Part shown: one piece after another, positions 15,305-22,825 of the stretch
Numbering within the stretch: position 1 is the first letter of the stretch
How the letters are laid out: each line of letters begins with the position of its first letter
IMG/VR virus record: IMGVR_UViG_3300017957_000037
Location: 1 to 31,651 of that record
Source of the DNA: a virus
Direction: 5' to 3' (one strand)
Length of the DNA: 31,651 bases
The notes under the pieces: generated by a model
The model's database searches: none
What the model was told of the DNA's origin: nothing
The model's input: only the letters and a program-made list of their open reading frames with translations
Position numbers and translations under genes: made by a program

Positions 15305-16271
15305 ACATGATAATGATATTCAATACAATAATATCGCTGAAGTAGATTACAAAAACGGCAAACCAACATCATCGTGGCTAAAAGACTGGTGCCAAGAAGC
15401 TCGAACGAATAAGTTCTTCGAGTTTTGTCGTGCCTATGACGAGCGTAAAGACTTCCTGCTCAAGAATAACTATCAACAGTTCTCACATCGTTTGCACTGG
15501 CATGAGTGCCCGTTTGTCGAGGAAATGGCACAATTAAAAGATCGTGCCAAATTAATCGAAGGATGTGTCCTGTTTTCTTTTAGCAACGAGCATTGGCAAA
15601 CATTTAGAGCATGGAAAGATCATGGCTATGATGGCATGAAGGTACGGTTCTCGAATTATCGGCATGCACGTTCTGATCTCTTTCAGATCTATTATCCAAA
15701 AGATACCAAAGTCAAAGATTGGTTGATTGAAACACCAGCTCGTGTAGCAATTGAACTAGATGCGATGTTTGATGGCATGAGACGACCAATGACGATGATG
15801 GAGTTCGCCAAGAAGATGAATATCATCATGGTACGCGATTTTGGTTTTCGTAATGCCATGTATCCGTCAAAGAATGCAGCACGCCATGTTGCAATGAGTC
15901 ATCCTGAATGGGTTGATCCTGACTCATTCTTACATGGCGGAACGGGATACTTCGATGGTTTATCACAAATCTTTGACTGTCCACATCTCATGTCAAAATC
16001 AAAGTATGAGATCGATGAGAATGGTGAATACGTACCAATGAATAAGTGGGCAGAGATGCAGGTCCAACACATGGACTATCTAAAGAATCATCCTAGCAAT
16101 CCGATTCATACACATCAGTATCTCAACTTAGAAGACAAATTGTGTATGCATTATAAATTTATGTCGATGAAACTTGGTTCCAAAAAACAGACAAAAATGA
16201 TACCATATAACTGGGTGTATCCAGACAATTGGTCACTAAAAACAAATAGGTACGATCGTGTCACACAATAA
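15279..16271 (+). CDS. Unassigned protein, candidate DNA-hypermodification enzyme
   Basis: 330 residues from ATG 15279, which has GAGG at about 15266-15269; a longer in-frame start at 15222 lies deep in the previous gene and is less likely. Notable segments are FSHRLHWHECPFVEEMAQ, RVAIELDAMFDGMRRP, and FRNAMYPSKNAARHVAMSHP followed by WVDPDSFLHGGTGYFDGL (about 195-235). The combination of an R-x-A-MYPSKNA helix and a Gly-rich GGTGYF loop looks like a nucleotide- or DNA-binding enzyme core, but I cannot name the family. It could be an amino-acid:DNA transferase or pyrophosphorylase-type protein. The next gene starts 14 bases before its stop. Confidence 0.72.
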   Translation: MTLTHFLGEHDNDIQYNNIAEVDYKNGKPTSSWLKDWCQEARTNKFFEFCRAYDERKDFLLKNNYQQFSHRLHWHECPFVEEMAQLKDRAKLIEGCVLFSFSNEHWQTFRAWKDHGYDGMKVRFSNYRHARSDLFQIYYPKDTKVKDWLIETPARVAIELDAMFDGMRRPMTMMEFAKKMNIIMVRDFGFRNAMYPSKNAARHVAMSHPEWVDPDSFLHGGTGYFDGLSQIFDCPHLMSKSKYEIDENGEYVPMNKWAEMQVQHMDYLKNHPSNPIHTHQYLNLEDKLCMHYKFMSMKLGSKKQTKMIPYNWVYPDNWSLKTNRYDRVTQ

Positions 16272-17139
16272 TCATGTAATCGATGGCGTTAATAAAGACG
16301 TAGGAGTTTTTGGCTATGAAGCAGCAAGAGAATATTATCTATCTTTGTGCGAAGGATGGGAACCGTACAACCCCGAACCGGTTGTACGAGAACACGATGG
16401 CATTCGAGTCGTACGAGATGACCTTATCGTGGGGACAAAAGCGAGAGCTGGAGATCTCCTTGCAAGTCGATGCCCCTCAGACACAATTGTATACTGTCAA
16501 CCTCGCACCGGACTCGCCGGAGTTTCCATATTGGACTGTGCAAAACGATATAATAAAGACGTAATACTATTCATGCCATCGTCTCAGCGCGTCTCTTTAC
16601 ATCAGGCATGCTGCATTGAACGTGGCGCTAAACCTATCTTTAAACGTATCGCCGCTATGCCAAATTTAAACAAAGCAGCTAAAGAATATGCAGAGAAACA
16701 CGGATACTTTTTTGTCCCACTCGGACTTAGACATGAATTGGCGACTGCAGCTATAGTACACACTGCTATACAAATACCAGAACCTGAAGAAGTATATGTG
16801 GCTACATCGACAGGTGTACTTAGTAGGGCATTGCAAATCGCGTGGCCAAGAGCTAAGTTTACGAGTATCGCAGTGGCGAGGAATCTTAAAGCCGGAGAAT
16901 TAGGAAGAGCAGATGTCATATCAGAACCACTCGCTTTTACAGCATCTGAAAAGAAACAAAATTTACCTCCATTTCCTTCGATTGATACGTACGATGGAAA
17001 AGTCTGGAAATACATTCCAAAAAACACGGGTCGGGATATTCTGTTTTGGAATGTTGGTACTGAACCTAGTTTACAAGACCATAACATATATGATAGAATA
17101 GATTCATATCGCGATTGGGAGAAAAAAGATGTTGCGTAG
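16258..17139 (+). CDS. Fold-type II PLP-dependent enzyme (ACC deaminase / desulfhydrase-like)
   Basis: 293 residues from GTG 16258. The block VVRDDLIVGTKARAGDLLAS matches the K/RxDD...GG-K-xRK region of 1-aminocyclopropane-1-carboxylate deaminase and D-cysteine desulfhydrase, placing the PLP lysine at Lys61. A Rossmann-like stretch follows (DTIVYCQPRTGLAGVSILDCAKRY), then GAKPIFKRI and PLGLRHELA, with a likely phosphate loop at TSTGVLSRA. Such enzymes deaminate, eliminate or replace groups on small amino acids. PLP enzymes act in thymidine hypermodification of some phages (for example ViI), so a role in attaching an amino-acid-derived group to a base fits the context. The usual Gly-rich loop is altered here. 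Confidence 0.75.
   Translation: MSHNNHVIDGVNKDVGVFGYEAAREYYLSLCEGWEPYNPEPVVREHDGIRVVRDDLIVGTKARAGDLLASRCPSDTIVYCQPRTGLAGVSILDCAKRYNKDVILFMPSSQRVSLHQACCIERGAKPIFKRIAAMPNLNKAAKEYAEKHGYFFVPLGLRHELATAAIVHTAIQIPEPEEVYVATSTGVLSRALQIAWPRAKFTSIAVARNLKAGELGRADVISEPLAFTASEKKQNLPPFPSIDTYDGKVWKYIPKNTGRDILFWNVGTEPSLQDHNIYDRIDSYRDWEKKDVA
17070..17099 (+). promoter_or_regulatory. Possible promoter (TTTACA-N18-TAGAAT) before the SGNH-like gene
   Basis: TTTACA at 17070-17075 and TAGAAT at 17094-17099, spacer 18, inside the end of the PLP-enzyme gene and 30 bases before the next start codon. The -10 matches the phage's TAGAATA form, but the spacing differs by one and the position is intragenic. Confidence 0.35.
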
Positions 17140-18232
17140 TGGTTTAGTAGCTACACCGTTTATTACTATTTCACGCCAAATGACCAGCCATCGTGCTGCT
17201 CAAGGTGTAATATATGCAGATCAACTTTCTGAGGCCAATATTGGTACAATTAAAGTAAACATGACAGGTGATCAGTATGTCTCCGATTTTTGTGATTTCG
17301 ATGATCTTTATGTGTATCATGGTAATGATTGGTCTGGTAACGTTAATCTCTTTGGCGGCCTCAAAAACTTCCCATATATTGAGAATTTTGTCAATTTCTC
17401 TCGTTTCGACGGCCGTGTGTATAGCCTTGTGGTCGACATGCCTGACTATTATGGTATCATGAAAGAAAAGTTTGATAAAGCCAGAGAGAAAGGACAAGAA
17501 TGGAATACTTTATGGGATGGCATTGATTGGGATAATCTGAAGCGCATGTGTGAAACTGCAGTGACAATCAATCCTAATGATCTACGACATTATCCTCGCA
17601 TGGCAATTGGTGACAGCCATGCCATTTGTATGTACCGACCAGGCTGGTCAAATCTATCAGTGCCATTTAAAACACTACACGGCGCATTAAAAGAAGGTCT
17701 TGAATCTTTTATTCCGAAAGATAGATGTTTTACTGATCTAGAATTTTATTTTGGCAACATTGATGTTCGTCATCATCTTTGTAGACAAGATGATCCAATT
17801 CTTGCTACTAAACAACTTGTTGCTCGTTATATGGAACAAGCACATGCCATATCACAAAAATATAGTTGCCGTGTCAAGATCTATGAACTCTTGCCTATCG
17901 AAGACGAATCACGATCGATTCCAAAAACTGGTTGGTATAAAGGCACTCCATTTTATGGCTCGCGCCAAGAGAGAAATGATATTCGTAAGTTGTTTAAAAA
18001 TGAAGTAATGAAGCGTTGTACTGATGAAGTTCAGATATATGAATGGGTTGGCGAAATGATTAATTCAAAAGGCGAACTTGGTTTTGAATACATGGAGAAA
18101 CCACAGTCGGTGCACTTATCTAGACGCTGGTATCCACATTGGCAAGGATATGAGTGGAGTCATGCTCCGTATATTGAATATATACCTACAGCAGAACGTG
18201 AACAATTAACGCTTGAGGATTTCTTTTCGTAA
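17129..18232 (+). CDS. SGNH/GDSL-like protein of the modification island
   Basis: 367 residues. The segment MAIGDSHAICMY (GDSH at 161-164) looks like the GDS nucleophile block of SGNH hydrolases, and FYFGNIDVRHH (207-216) like the GxND block that supplies the oxyanion hole. The N-terminal ~150 residues form an extra domain. SGNH-fold enzymes hydrolyse or transfer acyl and carbohydrate esters; here an O-acyl transfer to, or deacylation of, a modified base is conceivable. No signal peptide is present, so it acts in the cytoplasm. It overlaps the PLP gene by 11 bases and the methyltransferase-like gene by one (TAATG). The C-terminal catalytic His is not obvious. Confidence 0.62.
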   Translation: MLRSGLVATPFITISRQMTSHRAAQGVIYADQLSEANIGTIKVNMTGDQYVSDFCDFDDLYVYHGNDWSGNVNLFGGLKNFPYIENFVNFSRFDGRVYSLVVDMPDYYGIMKEKFDKAREKGQEWNTLWDGIDWDNLKRMCETAVTINPNDLRHYPRMAIGDSHAICMYRPGWSNLSVPFKTLHGALKEGLESFIPKDRCFTDLEFYFGNIDVRHHLCRQDDPILATKQLVARYMEQAHAISQKYSCRVKIYELLPIEDESRSIPKTGWYKGTPFYGSRQERNDIRKLFKNEVMKRCTDEVQIYEWVGEMINSKGELGFEYMEKPQSVHLSRRWYPHWQGYEWSHAPYIEYIPTAEREQLTLEDFFS

Positions 18233-19440
18233 TGAAGCATGCAACTATTATACCACTGATCGGAGGTGAAGTACTTGCCTCTGAGCAAGTCTTTGGTCAT
18301 CGACCAGATTATATCTTATCTTATAATGCTTTTCAGGCAAATGAAGAACATCTACTAAATTATTGGAATCATGAGGTACCGTACTACGTTCTAGATGAAG
18401 GAGATCGCCATCCGCACTCAGTAGACGTAGTGTCCAGTGTATGTCCTTGTGCTGGCTTGTCATTGTTCAGTACGCGTTATGGAGAGGACAACAAAAACAA
18501 TCGCTGGATGATTGAAACGGCTAAGTATGTTCTTGGCGAGATCAAGCCTCTTGTATTTTGGGGAGAGAATGCCCCAACTTTTACGGGTAAAATCGGTGAA
18601 CCTATTCGAAACCAATTGATTCAAATTGGTAAGGAGAATGGCTATGTCATGTCGATGTATAAAACGAAAAGTCTGTTACACGGTATACCACAAACGCGCG
18701 AGCGAACATTCTACTTCTTTTGGAAAGGTACACAAGTTCCGGTATTTGACTACTATCGAAGAGAAATGCAAACTATCGAGGACCTTATCCTCTCCGTCGA
18801 GCGCGATCCTAATGATCCGATGTCCGAATGCATAAATCGAAACAAACCAACCGACAATCCATTTTACAAATATATTTTGGAGGAGATTCATGGCGGTATT
18901 AGCCATCGCGACCACTTTGACCTTATCGATATCACTGATCCTAAAACACCGAATTACTTGGACGTCTATAGCCTTATTGAGTCTCATAAGCATGATTACG
19001 CTCGCGTTGCTAAATGGTTAGAGGAACGTCAATATCATCGTGAATCACAGCGTGCATTGCGAATGTATGATAAGCTAGAATCTGGTGGTAATATTATGCG
19101 CAGAGGTACTTTGTTGCCTAAAGGTCATATTGGATCTTTTGTAGGTCACTATCCACAAATGCTAACTCATCCTCATGAAGATCGATATATAACCTTTAGA
19201 GAGGCGATGACAATTATGGGTATGCCAAGTGACTATCAGCTTCTTAATCCGAAAGGTAGCTTCAATCATATATGTCAGAATGTTCCGTTTCAAACTGCAG
19301 CTGATATGGCAACCGAAGTAAAAGCTGTATTAAATGGAGAACGAGAATTGATTGACGCGCGCGTATCATTACAACATAATACATCAAAAAAATTAGAAAT
19401 TTTAGATAGAGAAGTATCTACACTAGATGCATTTTTATAG
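18232..19440 (+). CDS. C5-cytosine-methyltransferase-like protein
   Basis: 402 residues. Motif IV is seen as SVCPCAGLSLFS (Pro72-Cys73, the catalytic Cys), motif VI as GENAP (Glu112), motif VIII as QTRERTFYFFW (154-164), motif IX as ITFREAMTIMGMPSDY, and motif X-like NVPFQTAADMATEV near the C-terminus. This is the Dcm/HhaI order. Motif I is unusual: PLIGGEVLASEQVFG replaces FxGxGG. The central ~120 residues in the target-recognition position are charged. It may methylate DNA, or a related activity may be used to modify hydroxymethylcytosine. It ends the island's overlapping gene string. Confidence 0.78.
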   Translation: MKHATIIPLIGGEVLASEQVFGHRPDYILSYNAFQANEEHLLNYWNHEVPYYVLDEGDRHPHSVDVVSSVCPCAGLSLFSTRYGEDNKNNRWMIETAKYVLGEIKPLVFWGENAPTFTGKIGEPIRNQLIQIGKENGYVMSMYKTKSLLHGIPQTRERTFYFFWKGTQVPVFDYYRREMQTIEDLILSVERDPNDPMSECINRNKPTDNPFYKYILEEIHGGISHRDHFDLIDITDPKTPNYLDVYSLIESHKHDYARVAKWLEERQYHRESQRALRMYDKLESGGNIMRRGTLLPKGHIGSFVGHYPQMLTHPHEDRYITFREAMTIMGMPSDYQLLNPKGSFNHICQNVPFQTAADMATEVKAVLNGERELIDARVSLQHNTSKKLEILDREVSTLDAFL

Positions 19441-19469
19441 TGTACAAATATTTTAAAACAGTGTAGAAT
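19441..19469 (+). promoter_or_regulatory. Sigma70-like promoter (TGTACA-N17-TAGAAT) before glycosyltransferase and clamp genes
   Basis: TGTACA at 19441-19446, directly after the preceding stop codon, and TAGAAT at 19464-19469 with a 17-base spacer in a 52-base intergenic gap. It would drive the GT-A gene and probably the sliding clamp. Confidence 0.8.
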
Positions 19470-19492
19470 AGAACTTTTAGTGAGGTTAAACT

Positions 19493-20467
19493 ATGGAACT
19501 TAATATTCCAGTACAAGAGTTACAAAAATATAAAATCTTTTTGGCGACACCAATGTATGGTGCACAATGTTCTGGAATGTATGCTAGATCGTTGGCTGAA
19601 TTGACAACAACATGTCAGCGATATGGCATTCCATTACAATTTTATTTTCTATTCAATGAATCGTTAATTACACGAGCACGTAATTATTGTGTAGATGAAT
19701 TTATGCGATCTGATTGTACACATCTTATGTTCATTGATTCAGATATTCATTTTAAGGCACATGATGTAGTATCTCTATTAGGAATGATGCATCAATATCC
19801 TGAGATGGATGTATGCTGTGCTCCTTATCCGAAGAAAACAATTGCGTGGGAAAAAATTAGTGAAGCAGTAAAACAAGGTGTAGCTGATGAGAATCCAAAT
19901 GTTCTAGAAAACTTTGTTGGTGATTATGTCTTCAATCCTATTAGACAAAAAAATGGTGAAAATTATATTAAACTAACTCAACCTGCAGAAGTAGCTGAGG
20001 GTGGTACAGGCTTCATGATGATCAAGAAGTCAACCTTTGAAAAATATAAAGAAACATATCCTCAATTCATGTATCGTCCTGATCATGTTCGAACAGCAAA
20101 CTTTGATGGAAGTACTGAGATCATGGCATACTTCGATGCTCTCATTGATGATAAGGCACAAAATCTTGTACCTGAAATCAAAGCATTCTTTAAAAAGAAT
20201 CCAAATGCAAAAAATAGAGATGTCATCAACTTTATTGAAGATAAGAAAAATGGCATCGATCAAAAGTCATATTCGAATAGATACCTGTCCGAAGATTACA
20301 TGTTTTGTTATAATGTAAGACGTGCTGGTATGAAAGTATTCATGTGTCCTTGGATGGAACTCAAACATATGGGCGCATACGTATTTGGTGGTTCATTGGC
20401 AGCTATTGCATCTATTGGTGCAGCGGCTACAGCTGATCCCTCTAAACTTGGTGAAAAGAAAAAATAG
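19493..20467 (+). CDS. GT-A-fold glycosyltransferase-like protein
   Basis: 324 residues. KIFLATPMYGAQCSGMYARSL near the N-terminus, FNESLITRARN (54-64) and HLMFIDSDIHF with the DSD metal site at 82-84 are the nucleotide-sugar signature of GT-A glycosyltransferases. A later EGGTGFMMIKKSTFE block is also typical. Similar proteins near gene 45 are common in marine T4-like phages. The C-terminus has an Ala/Gly-rich segment (GGSLAAIASIGAAATADP). Given a predicted hydroxymethylcytosine it could be the base glycosyltransferase, but surface-glycan targets are equally open. It has its own promoter and GAGG before ATG 19493. Confidence 0.72.
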   Translation: MELNIPVQELQKYKIFLATPMYGAQCSGMYARSLAELTTTCQRYGIPLQFYFLFNESLITRARNYCVDEFMRSDCTHLMFIDSDIHFKAHDVVSLLGMMHQYPEMDVCCAPYPKKTIAWEKISEAVKQGVADENPNVLENFVGDYVFNPIRQKNGENYIKLTQPAEVAEGGTGFMMIKKSTFEKYKETYPQFMYRPDHVRTANFDGSTEIMAYFDALIDDKAQNLVPEIKAFFKKNPNAKNRDVINFIEDKKNGIDQKSYSNRYLSEDYMFCYNVRRAGMKVFMCPWMELKHMGAYVFGGSLAAIASIGAAATADPSKLGEKKK

Positions 20468-20478
20468 GAAACTATACT

Positions 20479-21135
20479 ATGAAACTTAATGCTCGATCTG
20501 TACAGGTCTTGAAAAACTTCTCAACAATTAATCCTTCGATTCAATTTCGCGAAGGTAATGCGTTGAAAACAATCTCGCCTAATAAGACTATCATGGCAAA
20601 AGCAAATCTCGAGGATAATATTCCTCAGGACTTTGCAATCTATGATTTGTCTAGATTTCTTGGTGTATCATCTTTGTTTGCAGATCCGGACTTTCAACTT
20701 GAAGATCGTACTGTAGTGATTACATCACCGGGTCGTAAGGTAAATTACACCTTTGCAGATCCTAACACTATTGTTGCACCACCTAACAAAGATATCGATA
20801 TTGGTGACGCTGATGTATCATTTGAACTCAATCAAGAAAACTTCGCCGAAATTATGAAAGCTCTTGGTGTAATGTCATTTCCTGAGTTGGTGGTTGCTGG
20901 TGAAGATGGTCGTATTATTTTACGAGCCACTGATACTAAGAATCCAAGTTCAGACAAATATGATATTGAAGTTGGTGAGACTGATCGAACATTCACCGCA
21001 GTATTCAAGACAGAAAATGTCAAGATCTTACCAGATAATTATCGTGTAAGTTTGTCATCGCGTGGCATCTCACACTTCGCTTCAGACGACGTTGAATACT
21101 GGATCTCAATTGAATCCAACTCAACATTCGACTAA
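20479..21135 (+). CDS. gp45: DNA polymerase sliding clamp, gp45-like
   Basis: 218 residues (T4 gp45 has 228). The N-terminus KLNARSVQVLKNFSTINPSIQFREGN matches the T4 clamp family, followed by the repeated beta-alpha-beta pattern of a trimeric PCNA-like ring. The clamp confers processivity on gp43 and, with gp55, activates late promoters. Its loader subunits gp44 and gp62 are encoded at 27743 and 29367, so cargo of about 6.6 kb separates genes 45 and 44 that are adjacent in T4. AGGA just before ATG 20479 is the ribosome binding site. Confidence 0.95.
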   Translation: MKLNARSVQVLKNFSTINPSIQFREGNALKTISPNKTIMAKANLEDNIPQDFAIYDLSRFLGVSSLFADPDFQLEDRTVVITSPGRKVNYTFADPNTIVAPPNKDIDIGDADVSFELNQENFAEIMKALGVMSFPELVVAGEDGRIILRATDTKNPSSDKYDIEVGETDRTFTAVFKTENVKILPDNYRVSLSSRGISHFASDDVEYWISIESNSTFD

Positions 21136-21142
21136 ACAGATT

Positions 21143-21218
21143 GCCGCTATAGCTCAGCAGGTAGAGCAACTGATTTGTAATCAGTAGGTCCCGAGTTCGA
21201 TTCTTGGTGGCGGCACCA
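21143..21218 (+). tRNA. tRNA-Thr (anticodon UGU)
   Basis: A complete cloverleaf of 76 nt with encoded CCA. Acceptor GCCGCTA pairs with TGGCGGC (one G-U), the D-loop contains AGCTCAGCAGGTAGAGC, the anticodon arm ACTGA-TTTGTAA-TCAGT gives anticodon TGT, and the T-loop reads GTTCGATTC. It decodes ACA, a codon favoured by AT-rich phage genes. It begins seven bases after the clamp stop. Confidence 0.97.
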
Positions 21219-21232
21219 AATTGGAGTAAATT

Positions 21233-21313
21233 ATGGAAATGCTAGGTATATTGCTCTTTTTATTAGTAGGCATTTGCGGTTGCATATATCCATTTTTAGA
21301 TAATGAAAGTTAA
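21233..21313 (+). CDS. Tiny hydrophobic membrane peptide, 26 aa
   Basis: An ATG at 21233 preceded by GGAG at 21223-21226 opens a 26-codon frame encoding one hydrophobic segment (LGILLFLLVGICGCIYPFL) and a short acidic tail. It fills the gap between the two tRNA genes exactly, ending one base before tRNA-Asn. Good ribosome binding site, coding potential and placement support it; its function is unknown. Confidence 0.55.
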   Translation: MEMLGILLFLLVGICGCIYPFLDNES

Positions 21314-21314
21314 T

Positions 21315-21390
21315 TCCACGATAGCTCAGCAGGCAGAGCAAGTGACTGTTAATCACTGGGTCCCTGGTTCGATCCCAGGTCGTGGAGCCA
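21315..21390 (+). tRNA. tRNA-Asn (anticodon GUU)
   Basis: A 76-nt cloverleaf with encoded CCA. Acceptor TCCACGA pairs with TCGTGGA, discriminator G; anticodon arm AGTGA-CTGTTAA-TCACT gives anticodon GTT; T-arm CCTGG-TTCGATC-CCAGG. It decodes AAC/AAT. Confidence 0.97.
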
Positions 21391-21405
21391 AATTAAGGAA
21401 ATATT

Positions 21406-21576
21406 ATGTATATGTGGCAAGGAATAGAAGTAACAGGATCAGTTGAATCTGAGTACGTGTCATCAACTGGAACGCGATATTTCATTAAACTAACTGAACC
21501 TGTACCAGATGAATTCGTACAGGATAGACAAGGTCACGATTGGCCTATTAAAGGATCTATTATCCTTGTAGATTAA
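21406..21576 (+). CDS. Hypothetical small protein, 56 aa
   Basis: Starts at ATG 21406 with AAGGAA at 21395-21400 and ends 10 bases before isocitrate lyase. The sequence ([20 protein letters not shown]..., ending KGSIILVD) is acidic and mostly beta, with no Cys or membrane segment. It probably belongs to the isocitrate lyase unit. It has no recognisable family. Confidence 0.65.
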   Translation: MYMWQGIEVTGSVESEYVSSTGTRYFIKLTEPVPDEFVQDRQGHDWPIKGSIILVD

Positions 21577-21586
21577 GGAGTGTACC

Positions 21587-22825
21587 ATGGGTACGAAAAG
21601 GAGTTACAAACCGGAGGCAGTAGATAAGCTACGAGGATCAGTACAAATTGATCATACACTCGCGAGGCTTGGAGCAAGGAAGCTGAGACAACTATTCGAA
21701 GAAAACGAATATATTAACACATTTGGTGCATACAATGGGCAACAAGCTGTACAACATGTCAAGGCAGGATTAAAAGCAATCTATTGTTCTGGTTGGCAGG
21801 TAGCAGCATCTCAGAACTCGGCCGGCGAAGTATATCCGGATCAATCCTTGTATCCTGTAAACTCTGTACCTGATGTTGTTCGAAATATTAATAATGCGTT
21901 TAGGCGACAAGATCAAATTGATGTATTAAATGGTGGAGATGGTTTTGATTTTGCACCTATTATCGCAGATGCAGAAGCTGGATTTGGAGGAGTACTAAAC
22001 GCATATGAACTGGCACGAAATCTCATTGAAGCCGGTGCTGCAGCTGTGCATTTCGAAGATCAGCTCGCTTCTGAAAAGAAATGCGGACACCTCGGTGGTA
22101 AAGTACTTATTCCGACTAGCAGTGCTGTTCGTAATCTTAACGCCGCTCGACTTGCTTCTGATGTGGCTGGTACTGACACAGTCATCATTGCCAGAACAGA
22201 TGCAGAATCTGCTAAACTCCTTTCATCTGACGTAGATGCAATGGATAACAAATATATCAAGAGATATGGTGGTCAAGGATCCGCTACAATGCGATCTCGT
22301 ACATCAGAAGGTTTCTTTGAAATTAATGGCGGTTTAGATTTTTGTATAGAACGAGGTCAGAGATATGCAGAGTACGCTGACCTGATATGGTGTGAAACCT
22401 CGAAGCCTTGTCTTAAGGAAGCAAAAAGATTTGCTGACGGCGTACGTGGCGCATATCCTGATCAAATGCTAGCATATAATTGTTCGCCTTCTTTTAATTG
22501 GAAGAAAGCAATTCCAAATGATCAAGAACTTGCAGAGTTTCAACGTGAGTTAGGTAAGTTAGGATTTAAGTTTCAGTTTATTACATTAGCTGGCTTTCAT
22601 GCAACAAACTATGCTGTTTTTGACTTCGCTCGACGATATAAAGAAGATGGTATGTTTGCCTATTCATTATTGCAAGAAGATGAGTTTAACAGTGAAATCT
22701 TTGGATATACTTCAACCAAACACCAACAAGAAGTTGGAGTCGGATACTTTGATGCAATATCTAACGTGCTTGGTTCTTCGTCAACGGCTGCACTCAAAGG
22801 TTCCACAGAAGAAGAACAGTTTTAA
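21587..22825 (+). CDS. aceA: Isocitrate lyase
   Basis: 412 residues, clearly related along its length to E. coli AceA (434 aa). This enzyme splits isocitrate into glyoxylate and succinate, the first step of the glyoxylate shunt. Active-site blocks are intact: [15 protein letters not shown] (126-139), [18 protein letters not shown] with catalytic Cys166, [14 protein letters not shown] (298-305) and the C-terminal STEEEQF. About 20 N-terminal residues of AceA are missing, and a ~10-residue insertion ([12 protein letters not shown]) lies before RTSEGFF. AAGGAG at 21575-21580 supports ATG 21587. It shares one base with the next gene (TAATG). No malate synthase is in the window. Confidence 0.96.
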   Translation: MGTKRSYKPEAVDKLRGSVQIDHTLARLGARKLRQLFEENEYINTFGAYNGQQAVQHVKAGLKAIYCSGWQVAASQNSAGEVYPDQSLYPVNSVPDVVRNINNAFRRQDQIDVLNGGDGFDFAPIIADAEAGFGGVLNAYELARNLIEAGAAAVHFEDQLASEKKCGHLGGKVLIPTSSAVRNLNAARLASDVAGTDTVIIARTDAESAKLLSSDVDAMDNKYIKRYGGQGSATMRSRTSEGFFEINGGLDFCIERGQRYAEYADLIWCETSKPCLKEAKRFADGVRGAYPDQMLAYNCSPSFNWKKAIPNDQELAEFQRELGKLGFKFQFITLAGFHATNYAVFDFARRYKEDGMFAYSLLQEDEFNSEIFGYTSTKHQQEVGVGYFDAISNVLGSSSTAALKGSTEEEQF

